64,000 bases of DNA, taken from assembly GCA_050084985.1 (NCBI GenBank), contig JBITNC010000001.1:51832001-51896000 (forward strand). Direction: 5' to 3'. Below, piece by piece: positions 46,241-59,414 of the stretch. Source of the DNA: Nageia nagi (Eukaryota; Pinophyta). A model generated the notes under the pieces. The model had not been told where the DNA came from. It saw nothing but the letters and a program-made list of their open reading frames with translations, and ran no database searches. The position numbers and the translations under genes are program-made. The first letter of the stretch is position 1, and each line of letters opens with the position of its first letter.

Positions 46241-46879
46241 TTATGCAAGATAACATAGATGTCAAGTAATATAAAACCAACTATCTAGGTTCTTATATTC
46301 CATTGGATACCAATAACTATTCCTAGGGCTTGGTATATGTAATAAGAATTATGTAAATAAACATAGACTTGGGAAGAATTACAATAAGAATTTATTTGAA
46401 TATTTACCTTTTAAGATTGTAATTCAATCATACATAAGTGCTAATTAAAAATTAAGGATTTTCTCTTTACTAACCCCATGATTGCTAGAGTTACTTATAC
46501 AAAATAACCTTCAATTACAAATCTAATATTTCTACATCCATTAGAATAACAACCAATGAAAAGTATTGTTAAAACTAAAAATAAATTGAATTTGGAAACT
46601 AAAGATAATGAGGAAAAATCTAAAAATTTAATATATGAAGTAGGTGAAGGAGAATGAGATGTCATAACCATAAAATAAAATAAATAAATATATGATAAAG
46701 AAATAAACATAAGAAAAATAATATTGCCACAAAATTCACACCTAAAATGACCATTGTAGGAGATTCCTAAACATGAGTAGAAGTAAAAAAAAATGTTTTA
46801 AATCTTTGTCAAATATGAAGACCTCCTTCTAAGGGAAATCATGGAACTTAAAGGTATGAAAGATGAAACAAGAAGTACA
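46241..46879. other. AT-rich region between the copia LTR and the gypsy remnant
   Basis: No gene recognised. Short minus-strand open frames here look like chance. Confidence 0.45.
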
Positions 46880-46899
46880 CAAATTCGATTAAATCCCAA

Positions 46900-47680
46900 T
46901 TATAAACCATAAAAATAAATACCATATCGAGTAAACCCAAATTACAAAATAAAAGAAACTCTAGATAAGATTGTCAAAGTAGAAATTATTTTAATCATTG
47001 ATAATATAGATTGGATAAGCCCTATGTTAATTTAACAAAAATTATGAGAAAACTAAGAATATGCATTAACTTTAAAAAGTTAAAAAAAACTTGTGAATAT
47101 GATCTATTTCTTACACCATTCACTGAGGAAACTTTTGAAAGTGTTTCTAAAAATGAAGTTTACTCTTTTACTATTGGTTTTTTAGGGTACAAGCAAGTTT
47201 AGATTTTCAAAGAATATAAAAAAAAAAAAATTACAATGGAATGGGGATCATTTATGTATAATGTTATATTTACATTATGATTTAAGCCTTCAAAAATTTC
47301 ATTCAAAAATTCTTGAAAGTATACCTTGATTATTAGAATTCCATTGGAATGATTTAGGATCACATAAAAGAGTTAAGGCTTATGTTTGAAATATGTTTAG
47401 AACCTAAAATATCATTTAACCTAAAGAAACATTTATTTTCTACCCCATATGGAGTCTTACTTGGACAAATCATTTGTAAAGAAATATTAATGGTTGATCT
47501 AATGAAAATTACAACCTTACTAAATATACCATCATCAAAATAATGATTCTTAAGATCAATAAGATCCTATAGAAAATTTGTAAATAAATTTGTAATATTA
47601 GTAGCTCCAATCAATTATTTAACTAAGAAAAATAGACACTTTTATTGGTCCCTAGAGCGTTAAGAAAATTTTGAGTTAAT
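46900..47680 (+). pseudogene. Ty3/gypsy reverse transcriptase, palm partly deleted
   Basis: Frames read NPNYKIKETLDKIVKVE, DWISPMLI, KLRICINFKKLKKTCEYDLF, TPFTEETFESVSKNEVYSFT and IGFLGYKQV, which is the SP-v-v-KK-GKLRiCvDfr-LN...F-dG-sGYnQ block. Next come KITMEWGSFMYNV, then after a gap ISFNLKKHLFSTPYGVLLGQ, then SYRKFVNKFVILVAPINYL and KKNRHFYWSLE. The segment that should hold the YxDD box is missing or unreadable around 47300-47380. Confidence 0.82.
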
Positions 47681-48160
47681 TAAACTAAAACTATAAAAAG
47701 CCTCTAGCATAACCCAAAGTAAGAAATATTCAATCAATCGACACAATACTATCATAACCAATTGGTAAAAAGCATCTCCATTTTAATGCTAATATTCAAG
47801 TAATTGATACATTACTAGCATAATCTAGAGTAGGAAATATCGATCATCCCATTTATTTTGATAGGAGAGAAATGGAATGTACAAACAAATATTACATTGT
47901 AATTGAACAAGAAGCTTTATCCATGGTGAATGTAATAAAAAATTTTCAACATTACCTATTAGCTACAATGTTTACCTTCTTTATTGATCATAAAGCCTTA
48001 AGATATCTCCTAAATAATATAGTAATACAAGGATGCATCTTCTAATGGATACTCTCCTTTCAAAATTTTTAGTTTAAATTCATTGTTAAACCATGACACT
48101 TGAACATTGTTCCTAATATGTTATCAAGAATCAATACTGGGGAAAATTAAAAAATTGATG
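47681..48160 (+). pseudogene. Ty3/gypsy RNase H
   Basis: It reads HPIYFDRREMECTNKYYIVI, EQEALSMVNVIKNFQHYLLA, TMFTFFIDHKALRYLLNN and HLNIVPNMLSRINTGE. This matches PI-y-SR...nY...EkEaLa-v-a...fRhYLL, FfvDH-AL-YL and N-aDhLSR. The D in IDHKAL is kept, as is the E. Stops interrupt the later part. Confidence 0.82.
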
Positions 48161-49410
48161 ATGATTTACTTTGAGCACATCTCTTTCAAGTCAATGCAAT
48201 ACCAGATGACCTCAAAGAAATAGCCAATCTATTTACTTTAGGATATTTCCCTAAAGAACTATCTATTAAAGAACAAAAGAAACATTTAATTAATTTTTTT
48301 TCCTACACTATCATCTTTGGTGAATTATATTAAATCAACATGGAAGAAGTAATTTTATGAATGGCCTTAACATACGAAATAGAAGATATCCTACAAGAAG
48401 TTCATGATGAAAAGTTAGATGGTCATTTCAATGAAGAATTAAATAGAAAGAAAGTATTGTAAATTAATTTATGGTGGTCCACATTACTTTACAACACCAA
48501 GTTTTATACCCAAAGGTGTGATATATATCAACAAATTGATCGATCATCTACTAGAGATGAACTCCCACTTTAACTTGTCCTACCAATTCTCCCATTCAAA
48601 AAGTGGATGATCAATTTTATTATATCATCACTTCTAATAATAAATTGTTGCTTGATACATCATTACCAACATAAAGTATCTTACTAGATGGGAAAAGTAG
48701 TTGTAGTATCATATTGTACAACCCAAATAACTAAATTAATCTATGAAAAAATAATTACATGATTTGAATTTATAAAAGAAACTATAAGTGACCAAAGTAA
48801 AGATTTTTTTAATCATACAATAAAATAATTAGTCACAAAATTTATCATACAAAACAAAATAAGTTCATATTACCATGATCAAGCTAATGGTATAGTTTAA
48901 ATGATAAGAAAAACTTGAACATACCTTAACAAAAGTATTATTAGTTAGTCAATCAAATTGGGAAATTATCAGAAAACATACAAATGATAAAGAAAGAAAA
49001 TCCCATTCAATTATGTTTATAGGTTGGAAGCTATTGTACCCATGGAATTTTAAGTTCCATCATTATGAATCGTAATTAAAATTTGATTAGATGATCACCA
49101 ATCTCTATAAGAACATCTATTTTCTCTAGACCAACTTAGCGAAAATTGATGCATTGCATTATATAGTCAAATTCAATTAAAAAAATATATTGAAATTATG
49201 GCATGATCTTCATACTAGGAATCAATAGTTCAAAGTTTGTGATCAAGTTATATTATATGATGGTTTATAAAACATCAACTTAGTAAATTAAAAATTTTAT
49301 GGCTTGGTACATATAGTGTAAATAGTATTAAAGGAGAGGGAACAAATTTTACAAGGCCACGTTAATGGAATTCAATTAAAAAAATTTAATCCCCATTAAG
49401 GAAAAGGATC
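48161..49410 (+). pseudogene. Ty3/gypsy integrase, poorly preserved
   Basis: Recognisable pieces are EVHDEKLDGHFNEELNRKKV (zinc-site region with H), FYTQRCDIYQQIDRSS (the CD-CQ pair), PFKKWMINFII (catalytic D changed to N), SDQSKDFFNH (second D), and the C-terminal PFNYVYRLEAIVPMEF and LDQLSENWCIALYSQIQLKK. Many stops; inactive. Confidence 0.75.
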
Positions 49411-49425
49411 AAAATAATGATATGA

Positions 49426-49450
49426 TAACAACAACAACAACAATAATAAT
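49426..49450. repeat. (ACA)n(ATA)n microsatellite
   Basis: Five ACA units followed by three ATA units just after the gypsy integrase end. Confidence 0.9.
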
Positions 49451-50939
49451 GTAGTAAATCAATAAAGATAGTGAAAATCCAATATTGTGATAAATTAGAT
49501 GAACATCTACTAGGAAAAGGTATATTTATATCATATTATATCCACATAAGATATGTATAATTATACTAAGTTGGGGAGCAACATATATTGACTATACATT
49601 TATGAAAGACACTATAATTTTCTAAAAGCAAAAAAAATTTGATTATATACCATTAATGAGGCATATTCCATCACTAAGAAAAATATTATAGGCTTCTCCA
49701 TATACAACATTAAATTTTTTTATGATGATAATTGTTACTATATAAAACATGATAAGGAGGTCGAAAATTATAAATGAAATAAAAATATTACCCCTTTGAT
49801 AGCTAAATAAGCATTCCCATTGCTCCTTGGATCTCTACAATTTTATGATATTGTTGCCTCATTTCATCCAATAATAACACAAGGAGCAATTCAAATTCCT
49901 TTACTTCTCCACAACCATCCATAGGAACCAATGACATTGTTGCCCCCATAACCACCACTCACACATTTTGAAAAATGGAATAACAAAATTAGAAAAGTAC
50001 TAATGAAATAGAATAAATAAATTAGCTACCAAACCATCTATTTATATCTATAAGGTCTACAATCTAAGAATATTAATTTCCTAATAAATACCTATGAATA
50101 CATTAAATCCCCTAGTTATCCATATCATCATCCTATATGAATCACATAATTCAAGGCATGATATGATAACCACTTGGACGAAGCAAAATAATTATTGTAT
50201 CTCAAGGTAGCCAACTCATTTAATACACGTCAAAATATCAAGATTTTTCAAATAAATGAATTTCAAAATAACACCATATTAATTAAATCTATCACTAAAA
50301 ATCACCAATCATATGAATAATAAATGTATATAATTGAGATATTTATGATCTTATGCATTTATGAATTACAACAAATCATAAACTACCATATTGGCTATCT
50401 TTATGCATACAAATCATCTCTAAAAAATTATAAAAGCAATCAAAATGAAGATAAGAATCCACCATTACAAGTAAGTAACACTAATGGAGATGAATATTTT
50501 TTGAATAAGCCAAAATACGTTTTGTAGGATCAACTTGCATAACTATGCAACTATGCCACCTAAAGAGCTGTTGAAATATTCTTAGTGAACCTTAAGATAT
50601 CCTAAGTAGTTATTTTGTAAAAACACTTAACATGTGATAATATATTAAGCCTTTCATTAACTTAGATAAACATAAATTAACAATAGAAAATAATCAGGAA
50701 CAATAGTCAAGATGCAAATAAATTATAACAATGAACAATGAATTTAGTTTATTGGATCAAGATAATGAACATACTAATGAGATTGTGATCAAGGAAAAAG
50801 TAAATACCTAGAAATACTATCTATAAAATGAAGATTATATGCAGATAGGAGCTTGTTGAAGAATAACGATCTTGAAATTCAAATCCCATATAGAAAAATA
50901 AAATGTAATGAATGCAAAGATGCTCATAGGAGTGCATAT
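49451..50939. other. Non-coding AT-rich region
   Basis: Nothing recognised. A TTGGGGAGCAACA word at about 49572 could be a polypurine tract of the preceding gypsy but is not followed by a definable LTR. Confidence 0.45.
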
Positions 50940-52510
50940 ATTGGTTCTTGAATTGTAGAATTGATGTGTATATAAATACAAACCATAAGCATCCAATGGA
51001 GTAGATTTTGCAACCAATATCTAAAGCATAGTAGATAATTAACAAGTCAAAACAAACATATAATTATGGAATATGCAATCGTTGATCTAAAAAATGCAAT
51101 CCAACTTTATCCCTTATGAAAAAGGGAGGGGTGGTTGGATTTTTAAAGGTTCATGAACCAAATATCCTTTGATGAATCAAGTTTTAGTCAATTCAACCTT
51201 TGGTATTTTACATCTAGGATGATTTTTATCAAACTTGTAACATTTAATGGATCATAATTCATAGATAGAATTATGACCCTTTTTATATAATATTTAAGAC
51301 AAATGTTATTCAAAGATTTCCAACATTTGCAAGTGGATCTAGCTTTAGAAATTCAAAATCCCAAAGATCAACATATCTTGACCTTCTTTATATTCTTCCC
51401 ACAAATAGAGAGGTGAATAGGATCTCAAGTATTTGGTGTTCCAATTTTATCTAGGACATCTTGCTCAAGTATTCAACTAGAAAGATTGGATGTATTTATG
51501 TAAAGTGCACAATCTAAATGGGATTCATCTCTCATAGAAAAGATGATATTATCCATTCATTAAAGCTATTGTAACTATAAATATAGAGGTTTACTTCCTA
51601 AAAATAAATATGTAGACATGTTAAAATTCTTCTCATAGATAAGGGAGGTAACTAACTCTAAATTCCTATATGCAATTTTATTAGGAAAACACCTTATTCA
51701 TCATAAAATGGGAAAAAAAAGGAAAATAATAGAGAAACTAAAATATATAAAATATTAAGAGTGTAAGAAAGGAAGGGAAATGGTGTCATTCAGGCTAACT
51801 TGGGCTTCCAATAATTCTATCATAACTTGGAGGAAGGACCCTAGCTCACAACCACCCCTTCATGTTACTATTCATTATTTGGTTGTAAGAGAGTAGAGGA
51901 TAAAATCAAAAATATCTCATTCATCATATCTTGGAGAATAGAAAAATTATAAATAATGCAACCATTATGCCATCAAAAGACTACATGATGAAATTAAAGG
52001 ACAAAGGCTACCATACTTAATTTGCTTTGGAAAAATAGATATTTCATTACTCAAGGAAAATTGTTGAATGATCCAAAATCATGTATTACATTGAGTTACA
52101 AACAACAATATGAATCTAAAGAGAATATAAAAAATACAATTTTTATGCAACTAACTAAAATAATAGAATTATAAAATCTACAAAATATCTAAGCTAAATC
52201 TTGAATACATAGTCATAACCTCCTAACTTTACACTAATGACAAGTATATTTTGTCTTTAGTGCCTAGATGCATTTGGAGAATCTTGTTTGCACAAGAGTA
52301 GAGAAGCATCAAAAGCTTATTTTTAATATTTATAATGCATTTCATGGAAATAATTTAGCATATGAAAACCATCAGACTCTAGGAAAGTTTTTTCATCAAG
52401 CTACTACCATTCTGAATGCCTCTAAAATATCTCAAACTTGTTAAAAACTTAGGCATTAAGGAAATAACCTCCCTTCTTAATACAAGTTACAATTTCTATG
52501 ATATTTTCCC
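50940..52510 (+). repeat. Long direct repeat, copy A
   Basis: It shares, in order with copy B, TATAAATAC (50971), GGTATTTTACATCTAGGATG, ATAATTCATAGATAGAA, GAGAGGTGAATAGGAT, AAGAGTGT with the nearby AAAGGAAGGGAAATGGT-like run, GAATCTAAAGAGAAT and AAAACTTAGGCATTAAG. Copy A lacks about 300 bases present in B around 55730-56030. Confidence 0.88.
50971..50978 (+). promoter_or_regulatory. TATA-like box in repeat A
   Basis: TATAAATA, conserved at the same relative place in repeat B. Confidence 0.4.
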
Positions 52511-54409
52511 TCTTCACTAGCTATTTTGAAGAATCAGAATCTTCAATGAACCAGATAATAAAGATTAAGTGAACAACATGCATTGAGTAGGGGTAGGATG
52601 GGATGGTAAAAAATCTAAATATATCCTTAAACCATATATAATAGTCTTCATGTATTAGTTATTCAAAAACATAAACATTTGAAATAGAAAGCATTTCTAA
52701 TATAACTAGATTATAATACTAAAATAAATCACTCCTTTAAACTGCTTTTCTAGTGTTTCTAGATCAATCTCCACTTATGAACTTCTTGCCAAATAGTCTT
52801 CCTGAGATGTTATGTGATTCTTATTAAATAGATAAATAATGGGCATGTGAATTTAAGAATAATAGGGAAGGGATAGGGGAGTATAATAATACAAAAAGAG
52901 GGATGGGGAAAGAAATAAAAGAAACATTGTGGAAAATAAGAAGCCAAGAAAGGGGAAAGATAAGAATAGAGGAGGAAGGGAACATATACAAGGGTGAGAT
53001 GAATAGGATGGGTTTCTCATAATGTAATATCACAATGGGTGAAATGGGATGAACAACAACACATATTTACAAGACTAATAAAAATGTACCTTAAAAGCTT
53101 CACATGACATCTTTACTCTATAAATGCATCTCTATCTTTTATCTTTGATATTGTCATATCTTTCATGTGTTGGCTATTTATAGGAAAAATAATCTATATT
53201 TTGTTTCATTATTTTATGGAGGAAAAATCTACATGAACACTATTGAATTTTGATTCACTTTTTTACTAATTTAGACTATTACTTTCTATCCTCTTTAAAC
53301 TCATCCACAACATTTCTTTCATAATCTTCTTTTCTAGATGTAAATAGTTTACAAGAATCTATAATATGAAAACTAATCAATAACACCTACATAAAAGCTT
53401 TTCTAAACTATATTTAAGATGATTTTTCCAATCAAAATTCACTAACAAAAATTATACAATTCAAATACATTGGTAAAACAAAATTCTTGGGACAACTCAT
53501 CTAGTGGGGAATATTACAATCAGGCACTTATGCAGTAGACATGATAGTAATTGAGCAAGTATAATAGACTAGGCCATTATGTATTTTTATGTGGATGGAT
53601 AGTAATTATTTTTTTTAATATTATAGGAATTGATAAGTAATGATAGAATATCATAAGATTTTTAAGAGATATGATTATTTGAAACATACCCCTTGTGTTA
53701 TCAAAATGGGATCTACTTGATCTTTTAGAATACTACTAATTACTCATATCAACCATTCTAAAAGTTAAATGACAATTCCTATTTTTAAGAATAATTTTGG
53801 TAGGGATTTGTTCAATCCAAGGATAAAAGAACAAAATATTACCTTAGAAAAGATAATGTATAATTTATTGGAATCAAGTGAGGGTTTGGTGGGTGTACCA
53901 TTTTAGGGACATCCATTTCATGTGACTCTATTAGTTAGATTCAAATATGTTCTTAAAATAAAATAAGTTCAAAGCACATCAGATATGCCTCTAATATGAA
54001 AATTTTAGTACACATTCTACAATTGCAAAAATCACAAAAGATAATATCAAACACAAGAACCATCTGATTCTATCTTTACTAATTAAATATTTTTGCAGTT
54101 GATGCAGAGAAAAATATTTATAACTAATGTTTAAAAGAGAAGATTCAATTATCCCCTAATATTATTTAGGTACAAAACCATTTTCAATAGAATATCCTAA
54201 GTCTAACTAACCCCTAAATAGTACATGTACCTAGCTATCTTCTTTTGAAAATTTTACTTATCTTCATGGCTTCAAATCATCTTTGTTGAGCATTTTGTTG
54301 AACTTCTAATAATTTAATATCATTTTTCTTATTTCTTCAAATCTTAAATCTTGAACTCATCAGGTCACCATTCTATTTCCTTGCAAAAGATAAAATAGAT
54401 TGATCTAGT
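52511..54409. other. Region between the long direct repeats, with a purine-rich tract
   Basis: No recognised coding domain. Bases 52843-53015 are strongly purine-rich on the plus strand (runs such as GGGAAGGGATAGGGGAG and GAGGAGGAAGGGAA), which makes a spurious hydrophobic minus-strand frame. Confidence 0.5.
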
Positions 54410-56190
54410 ATGTGCATTAATATCTCTATATTTAGCTATAAATACCATGTGCAATGGTCCCATCGAGCATGCTAGAAATGGACTATTGATCTTAAAACTA
54501 TAATTTAGATTTATGCCTTATAAAATTGTTCTTGGATGAATTGATTTTTAGGTGATTCAACCTTGGTATTTTACATCTAGGATGGTGCTTGGTGATCCTT
54601 TAACATTTAATTGATAATAATTCATAGATAGAAATTTGGCCCTTCATATGATAGGAATTATAAGAACATCAAAGATAAATGTTCTTCCAATAATTCCATC
54701 ATTTCCAAGTTGCTCTTAGTTTGGAAATTTGAAATCCTAAACATCAATATCTCATGACCTTATTTAGATACTTCCCACTACAAGAGAGGTGAATAGGATA
54801 TTGATTCTTTAGTGATCTAGTTTTATCCAAGGTAGTCTTTCTCAGGTCTTCAATAGTGAGAATGCATATCTTTATGCAAAATTCATAATCTAAAAGGGAA
54901 TCATATCTCATATACAAGATGAAATTTACCCATTCTAATTCATTAAAGCTATGTAAACTAAAAACTATGAGTTTTACTTACCACAAATAGAGATGTAGAC
55001 CTATTAAAAGGCTCCTCACAGACAAGGGAGGCAATCTAACTCTAAATTTTGATTTCTAGTTTTGTTAGGATAACATATTATCTATTGTATAATGGAAAAA
55101 AAGAAAAGAATAAAGTAACTAAAATAGATAAAAGATTAAGAGTGTGGGAAAGAAAGGGAAATGGTATCACTCGAGGCCAACCTAATCTTCAAATAATTCT
55201 TCTAGAAGCTATTATTATCCATTATTTGATTGTAAGAGAGGAAATGCTACAATCATGAATATCTCATTTTTCATACATTGGAGAATAGAAAATATAAAAA
55301 AATTCAACCATTTAAGCCATACAAAGATTGCATGATGAAAAAAAAGGATAAGAAAAAAAAAAGGATAAAGGCTACCATACTCAGTTTGGTTTGGAAAAAT
55401 AGATACTCCATTACTAAGGGAAGAATGTTGAAAGATCCAACTCCTATGTTACATAGATATGAGCTATATATATATAGCTTCTAATTTGAAACATATCTCC
55501 TAATGATAAATATGAATCTAAAGAGAATCTAAAAACTACAACTTGTATGCAATAAACTAAAATAATATATTTCTAAAATCTATAAAATATCTAAGCTACA
55601 TTTGGAATACATAGTTGTAACCTCTTAAATTTATGCTAATAACAACTATATTTTGTATTTACCACCCAAATGCAACTGGAAGATCTTATTTTCACAAGAG
55701 TAGAGAAGTTCTACAACTTAAATTATTGTTAACTCTAATGGATCTAGATGTATGCAACCAAGATCTAGGATGATTACTCATAATGTAAGATCATCAAAAT
55801 CTAAAAGTAGAAAGTATTTTGATTGATCATTAGATTGTAATATTCTTTAAATAGATTCCTTGGTAGCAATTTGGACATATTTTGAGAAGTCACATGGAGG
55901 ATGAAGTCTATCAAGTTTTTGGAATGTTGTTAAATTATAAGTTTGTTGGGTTCAAGTAAATTTTGTCTATCTCAAATTTTATTCTACTATAGGAAAATGC
56001 ACCAATGAAGGGTACCACCAAGTTTTGGGGAAATAGTTTAGCACATGAAAATCATCAGACCTTAGGAAAGCTCTCTTTTATCAAAATTCTACCATTCTAG
56101 ATTCCTTTGAAATATCTTGAACTTGTCAAAAACTTAGGCATTAAGTACATAACTTTCTTACTTAATGAAAGTTGCAATTTTTATAACATG
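54410..56190 (+). repeat. Long direct repeat, copy B
   Basis: Collinear with copy A. It contains an 18-base perfect palindrome, AGCTATATATATATAGCT, at 55462-55479 that copy A lacks. The short plus-strand frames at 55049-55484 are lysine-rich and look like chance. Confidence 0.88.
54437..54444 (+). promoter_or_regulatory. TATA-like box in repeat B
   Basis: TATAAATA in the context GCTATAAATACCA. Confidence 0.4.
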
Positions 56191-56623
56191 AATGATAAAT
56201 ATGCTTATGATAACAAGATCCCAATCTCAATAGGTGGTGTTGATAAACACCAAAACTTTGAAATTGTGCTAACTGTAGAGATTAAAATCTTGATAACTTT
56301 CCCTATAATCATATTTACCATTATATATAAAAGAAAACCTCCAAATTCCCTTTAGTAAATCTAGCACTAATGTTGTGGTACCTATTATTGTTTATAATTT
56401 AAGTAGTTATATTATTGGAATATCTTACCTTTAATTAGGGTTTCATTTTATCATCTAGATATTGATGAACTTGACTCTCTTATTTTTCAAATCTTAAACT
56501 AGAATTTGTGAAATTTATTTTCTACATATTTCATATTTTTATCATCTAAAAAATACTAAGGTTTTTAGAAAAATTTAATCATAAAATATTATGAATGTGA
56601 TAGAAATAGTGTGATCTAACAAC
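56191..56623. other. AT-rich spacer
   Basis: Nothing recognised. An 82-codon plus-strand frame at 56107-56355 has no family features. Confidence 0.45.
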
Positions 56624-58250
56624 ATGGATGCCATCTTGAAAGCCACCTTTGTAAATGCTCTTGATAAGGGTAGTACGAACACTATCGATATCATAGACAT
56701 TAGGATACAAAAATTAAAGACTCAATTTAATGCTTAGTATCAAAAAATAGAGGTGCAAATTTAGAAGATAAATATAACCCCTTAGTGATGATATTCTGAA
56801 TACTTTATTTGCATTTGAAAAAAAAAACCAAAAATTGAGAAGTTTAATGGTGAAGAAGGGGACCTTAATATTCATGTGCAAGGATTTTAGTATTTGATGG
56901 AGCTCAAATATGAAATAAATAACAACTAAAAAGCCAAGTATTTTCCTATAAGTCTTACGGATCAAGAACACAAATGATTTTATTTGTTGGAGCCCAAATT
57001 GGTTACTTCTTATACTCAATTAAGAACATTATTCAAGATACATTTCAAAGTAAACTATTCAATAGGGTGCTACATTAATATATATTATTTGATGCAAGCA
57101 AGGACCTAGTGAAATATTAGAGAAGTTCATGCCTTGATTTTAGAAAATATGGAGAGCATTAGATGGTTCTATTACATAAAAACACATTGCATAAGTGTTT
57201 ATGCAAAATATCAATCTTGCACTCAAGTGTGTTGCTATTTAATATATGAAAAAATATTAATACATATGATTCATGCTCATCTTAAAATATAAATTCATGG
57301 TATAAGCAATATAACTTAAATATACATCCATCAACAAATATTTTCCTAAGAAGACATATCCATATAAGGAAGATACCAAGGTTAATATTGTTGGAATCAA
57401 TACTGAATCATTACAAGATAAGAAAAATGTAATTAATTTTATTGAGCTTCATGTTTACCCTTGAAAAATGTTTAAGTATTTATTAGCAAAAGGATTAATT
57501 GCAAAAATTCAAGAAAAATGATAAGAGGATGATGAGGAGAAACTTAGATGGTATAAACTAAGAACATATTATGGTTATCACAAAGTGAAGGGCCATTATA
57601 CAAAAAGTTTCTTGAATTTAAAGAAAATATTAAAAGAAATTCTTGATAACAGAATAGTTCAATAAAAGGATGAAGAAATGGCTAAGCCCCTTCTCATCAA
57701 AAATATTCATAAATCATTCAACATGGTTATCCATGGAGAGGAAGATGAACAAAAATAATATTCTTCATAATTCAAAGAAGAGTGCAATGTTGTTATAGGA
57801 ATCCAAAAAAAAGGTATCCCTAATACCACAATAATTCTAAAAAGTAAAATCTCCCCTACTATTTCTAATGATAAATTTAAATGTAATCATGTTGCTCAAT
57901 TGAACAATAATCCTAAGGTTAGCATGTATGAATTAATTATAATTTTTTATAAGCATATAAAGGTTTTGAAAATCATAGAATACTCCAATTAGATGTGTAG
58001 TCACATACTACACCCCAATTTATTTACTTTTTCATCAAGAGGGTTTGGAAACCATGGGATTAAAATCATGTCAAAAAAATAAAGGAAGGAGGATCTAGAC
58101 ACATGATGAAATTCGAGCACATAGAGAGGAGGCAAAACAATAAAGACATAAAAGAAAAAATATTCAAGAGTTACAAAATACTAAAGAAATTAAAGAGAAG
58201 TACACTCAACAAAACATAAATGAAGAGATGAATATATATTTTAGATGTTA
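56624..58250 (+). pseudogene. Ty3/gypsy gag remnant
   Basis: ATG at 56624 begins MDAILKATFVNALDKGSTNT. In a shifted frame from 56830, PKIEKFNGEEGDLNIHVQGF and LMELKYEINNN are followed by KAKYFPISLTDQEHK, stop, FYLLEPKLVTSYTQLRTLFK. This is the Retrotrans_gag capsid pattern (P-f-G-gDP-Hv-F, F-sL-A-WF-L...s-W-L-F-F). At about 57555 it reads RTYYGYHKVKGHYTKSFLNL, the C-YHr-kGHyTedC-Lk knuckle of this gag group with both cysteines lost. The tail to 58250 is lysine-rich. No pol follows on this strand, because the minus-strand element begins directly after it. Confidence 0.75.
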
Positions 58251-58886
58251 AATATTGCATATAATTATTTATGGGGTTGATTAATGCACTATTGCTCTAC
58301 TTTGTAAATATTGATGCATACATAAAAAATATGGAAATAACATGTAACATGAATGCAACAATGTGTACTTAGATTCTATATTCATTCCATTAATCAGAAA
58401 ATGCATAAAGAATAGAGCATACATTCATGAAAAAGTATGCCATTGACACCCTATAATTGCCATGTCGTTAATGTCATTGGTTGAGCAAAATTACAAATGC
58501 AAACAAGAATGTAGCAATGAGCAAATTAGCAAATAATAGAATGATAAACATACATGCAAAAAACTTACAGGATAATAGATGCAAAATATAAATAGATGAA
58601 ACAAGTTGCAATCCTTCAAATGATTTTCAATTGATAATCCATGTATTAGCTTGAAATGATTATTAGCCCATGATTCACTCATGATCTATATGTCATCAAA
58701 TGATGTCTTTATATATGATACAAGTTTACATGAATTTGATATTTTGACCCCTTATACATTCCACAAGGGTCAAATACATGGCCTACACCTCTTTTATACA
58801 TTTTGAATCCCTTTTTAATTAATACATTATTAGGGGACTAAAAATGATTTATTAAATATATAAAGGTTCATTTTGATACATCTACA
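58251..58886 (-). repeat. Probable 3' LTR of the minus-strand Tat element (left end not resolved)
   Basis: The minus strand starts TGTAGATGTATCAAAATGA at 58886 directly after a purine tract, and resembles the LTR start at 33047 (TGTAGACACCCGAAAATGA). The left end is a guess, set at the end of the neighbouring gag remnant. Confidence 0.5.
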
Positions 58887-58901
58887 TTTTTCCCTCTTTG
58901 G
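58887..58901 (-). other. Polypurine tract of the Tat-group element
   Basis: The minus strand reads CCAAAGAGGGAAAAA just before TGTAGATG. Confidence 0.65.
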
Positions 58902-59414
58902 ATGTGTGATTGAAGCAATGAAATTACATGTCCAAAGAAGAAGTGTAGAATAAGCATAGATGAAATTTTTTTGATCCTTTTGCTGATGCTAGTTGAATTA
59001 TGATGAGGGTCTTTATGCTAACCCCCTTTTGACTTGGGTGCCCTAGGAAGGATCCTTAAGAAGAGTAACTAAGGCAAAACTATTGAAGAAGTTATCTTTA
59101 GGAACACTATTTGGATGATGTTTGGATGATTATAGAAATCCATATCCGAGGATGGAGATGGAAGATATGATGTGCCTCCTTTATACTTTTTCAATTATGA
59201 ATCTAGTCAATCCATTATGTTAGACACTTGAGAAGCTGATGCACTTATATCCATTCCTATAAATAGAGAGGTAATGCTTTGGATGGGTGAAAATGGTAAT
59301 GAAATGTATGCCACTAACAGTCCAAAAGAAAGTGAGCATGGCGTTGGCACCCTTGTTTTGACTATAATTTGCTTCTATTATTCTAGATATATGTACTTAT
59401 AATTAAGTTTTAGT
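58902..59414 (-). other. 3' untranslated region of the Tat-group element
   Basis: No coding signal on either strand. It lies between the polypurine tract and the tandem array. Confidence 0.45.

Larger units (their letters stand above)
46880..49410 (+). mobile_element. Ty3/gypsy pol remnant (RT, RNase H, integrase)
   Basis: Collinear gypsy pol domains occupy 2.5 kb on the plus strand, with many stops, frame changes and at least one deletion in the RT palm. gag and protease are not seen to the left, and no LTR could be assigned. The RNase H is the ordinary gypsy type and no archaeal-type copy is present. Confidence 0.82.
50940..56190 (+). mobile_element. Possible non-autonomous LTR element bounded by long direct repeats
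   Basis: Two collinear direct repeats (50940-52510 and 54410-56190) each carry TATAAATA near their left end and flank 1.9 kb without coding motifs. This is what a non-autonomous LTR element, or the 5' and 3' LTRs of an element that lost its genes, would look like. No primer-binding site, polypurine tract or target duplication could be confirmed, so a simple segmental duplication is an alternative. Confidence 0.35.

Noticed and set aside
49560-49700. Polypurine tract and LTR after the 46.9-49.4 kb gypsy
   Set aside because: TTGGGGAGCAACA is suggestive, but there is no matching second LTR or terminal pattern.
52824-53033. 69-codon hydrophobic minus-strand frame
   Set aside because: Complement of a purine-rich tract, so it yields S, F, L and P by composition alone.
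56107-56355. 82-codon plus-strand frame
   Set aside because: It crosses the end of direct repeat B and has no recognisable pattern.
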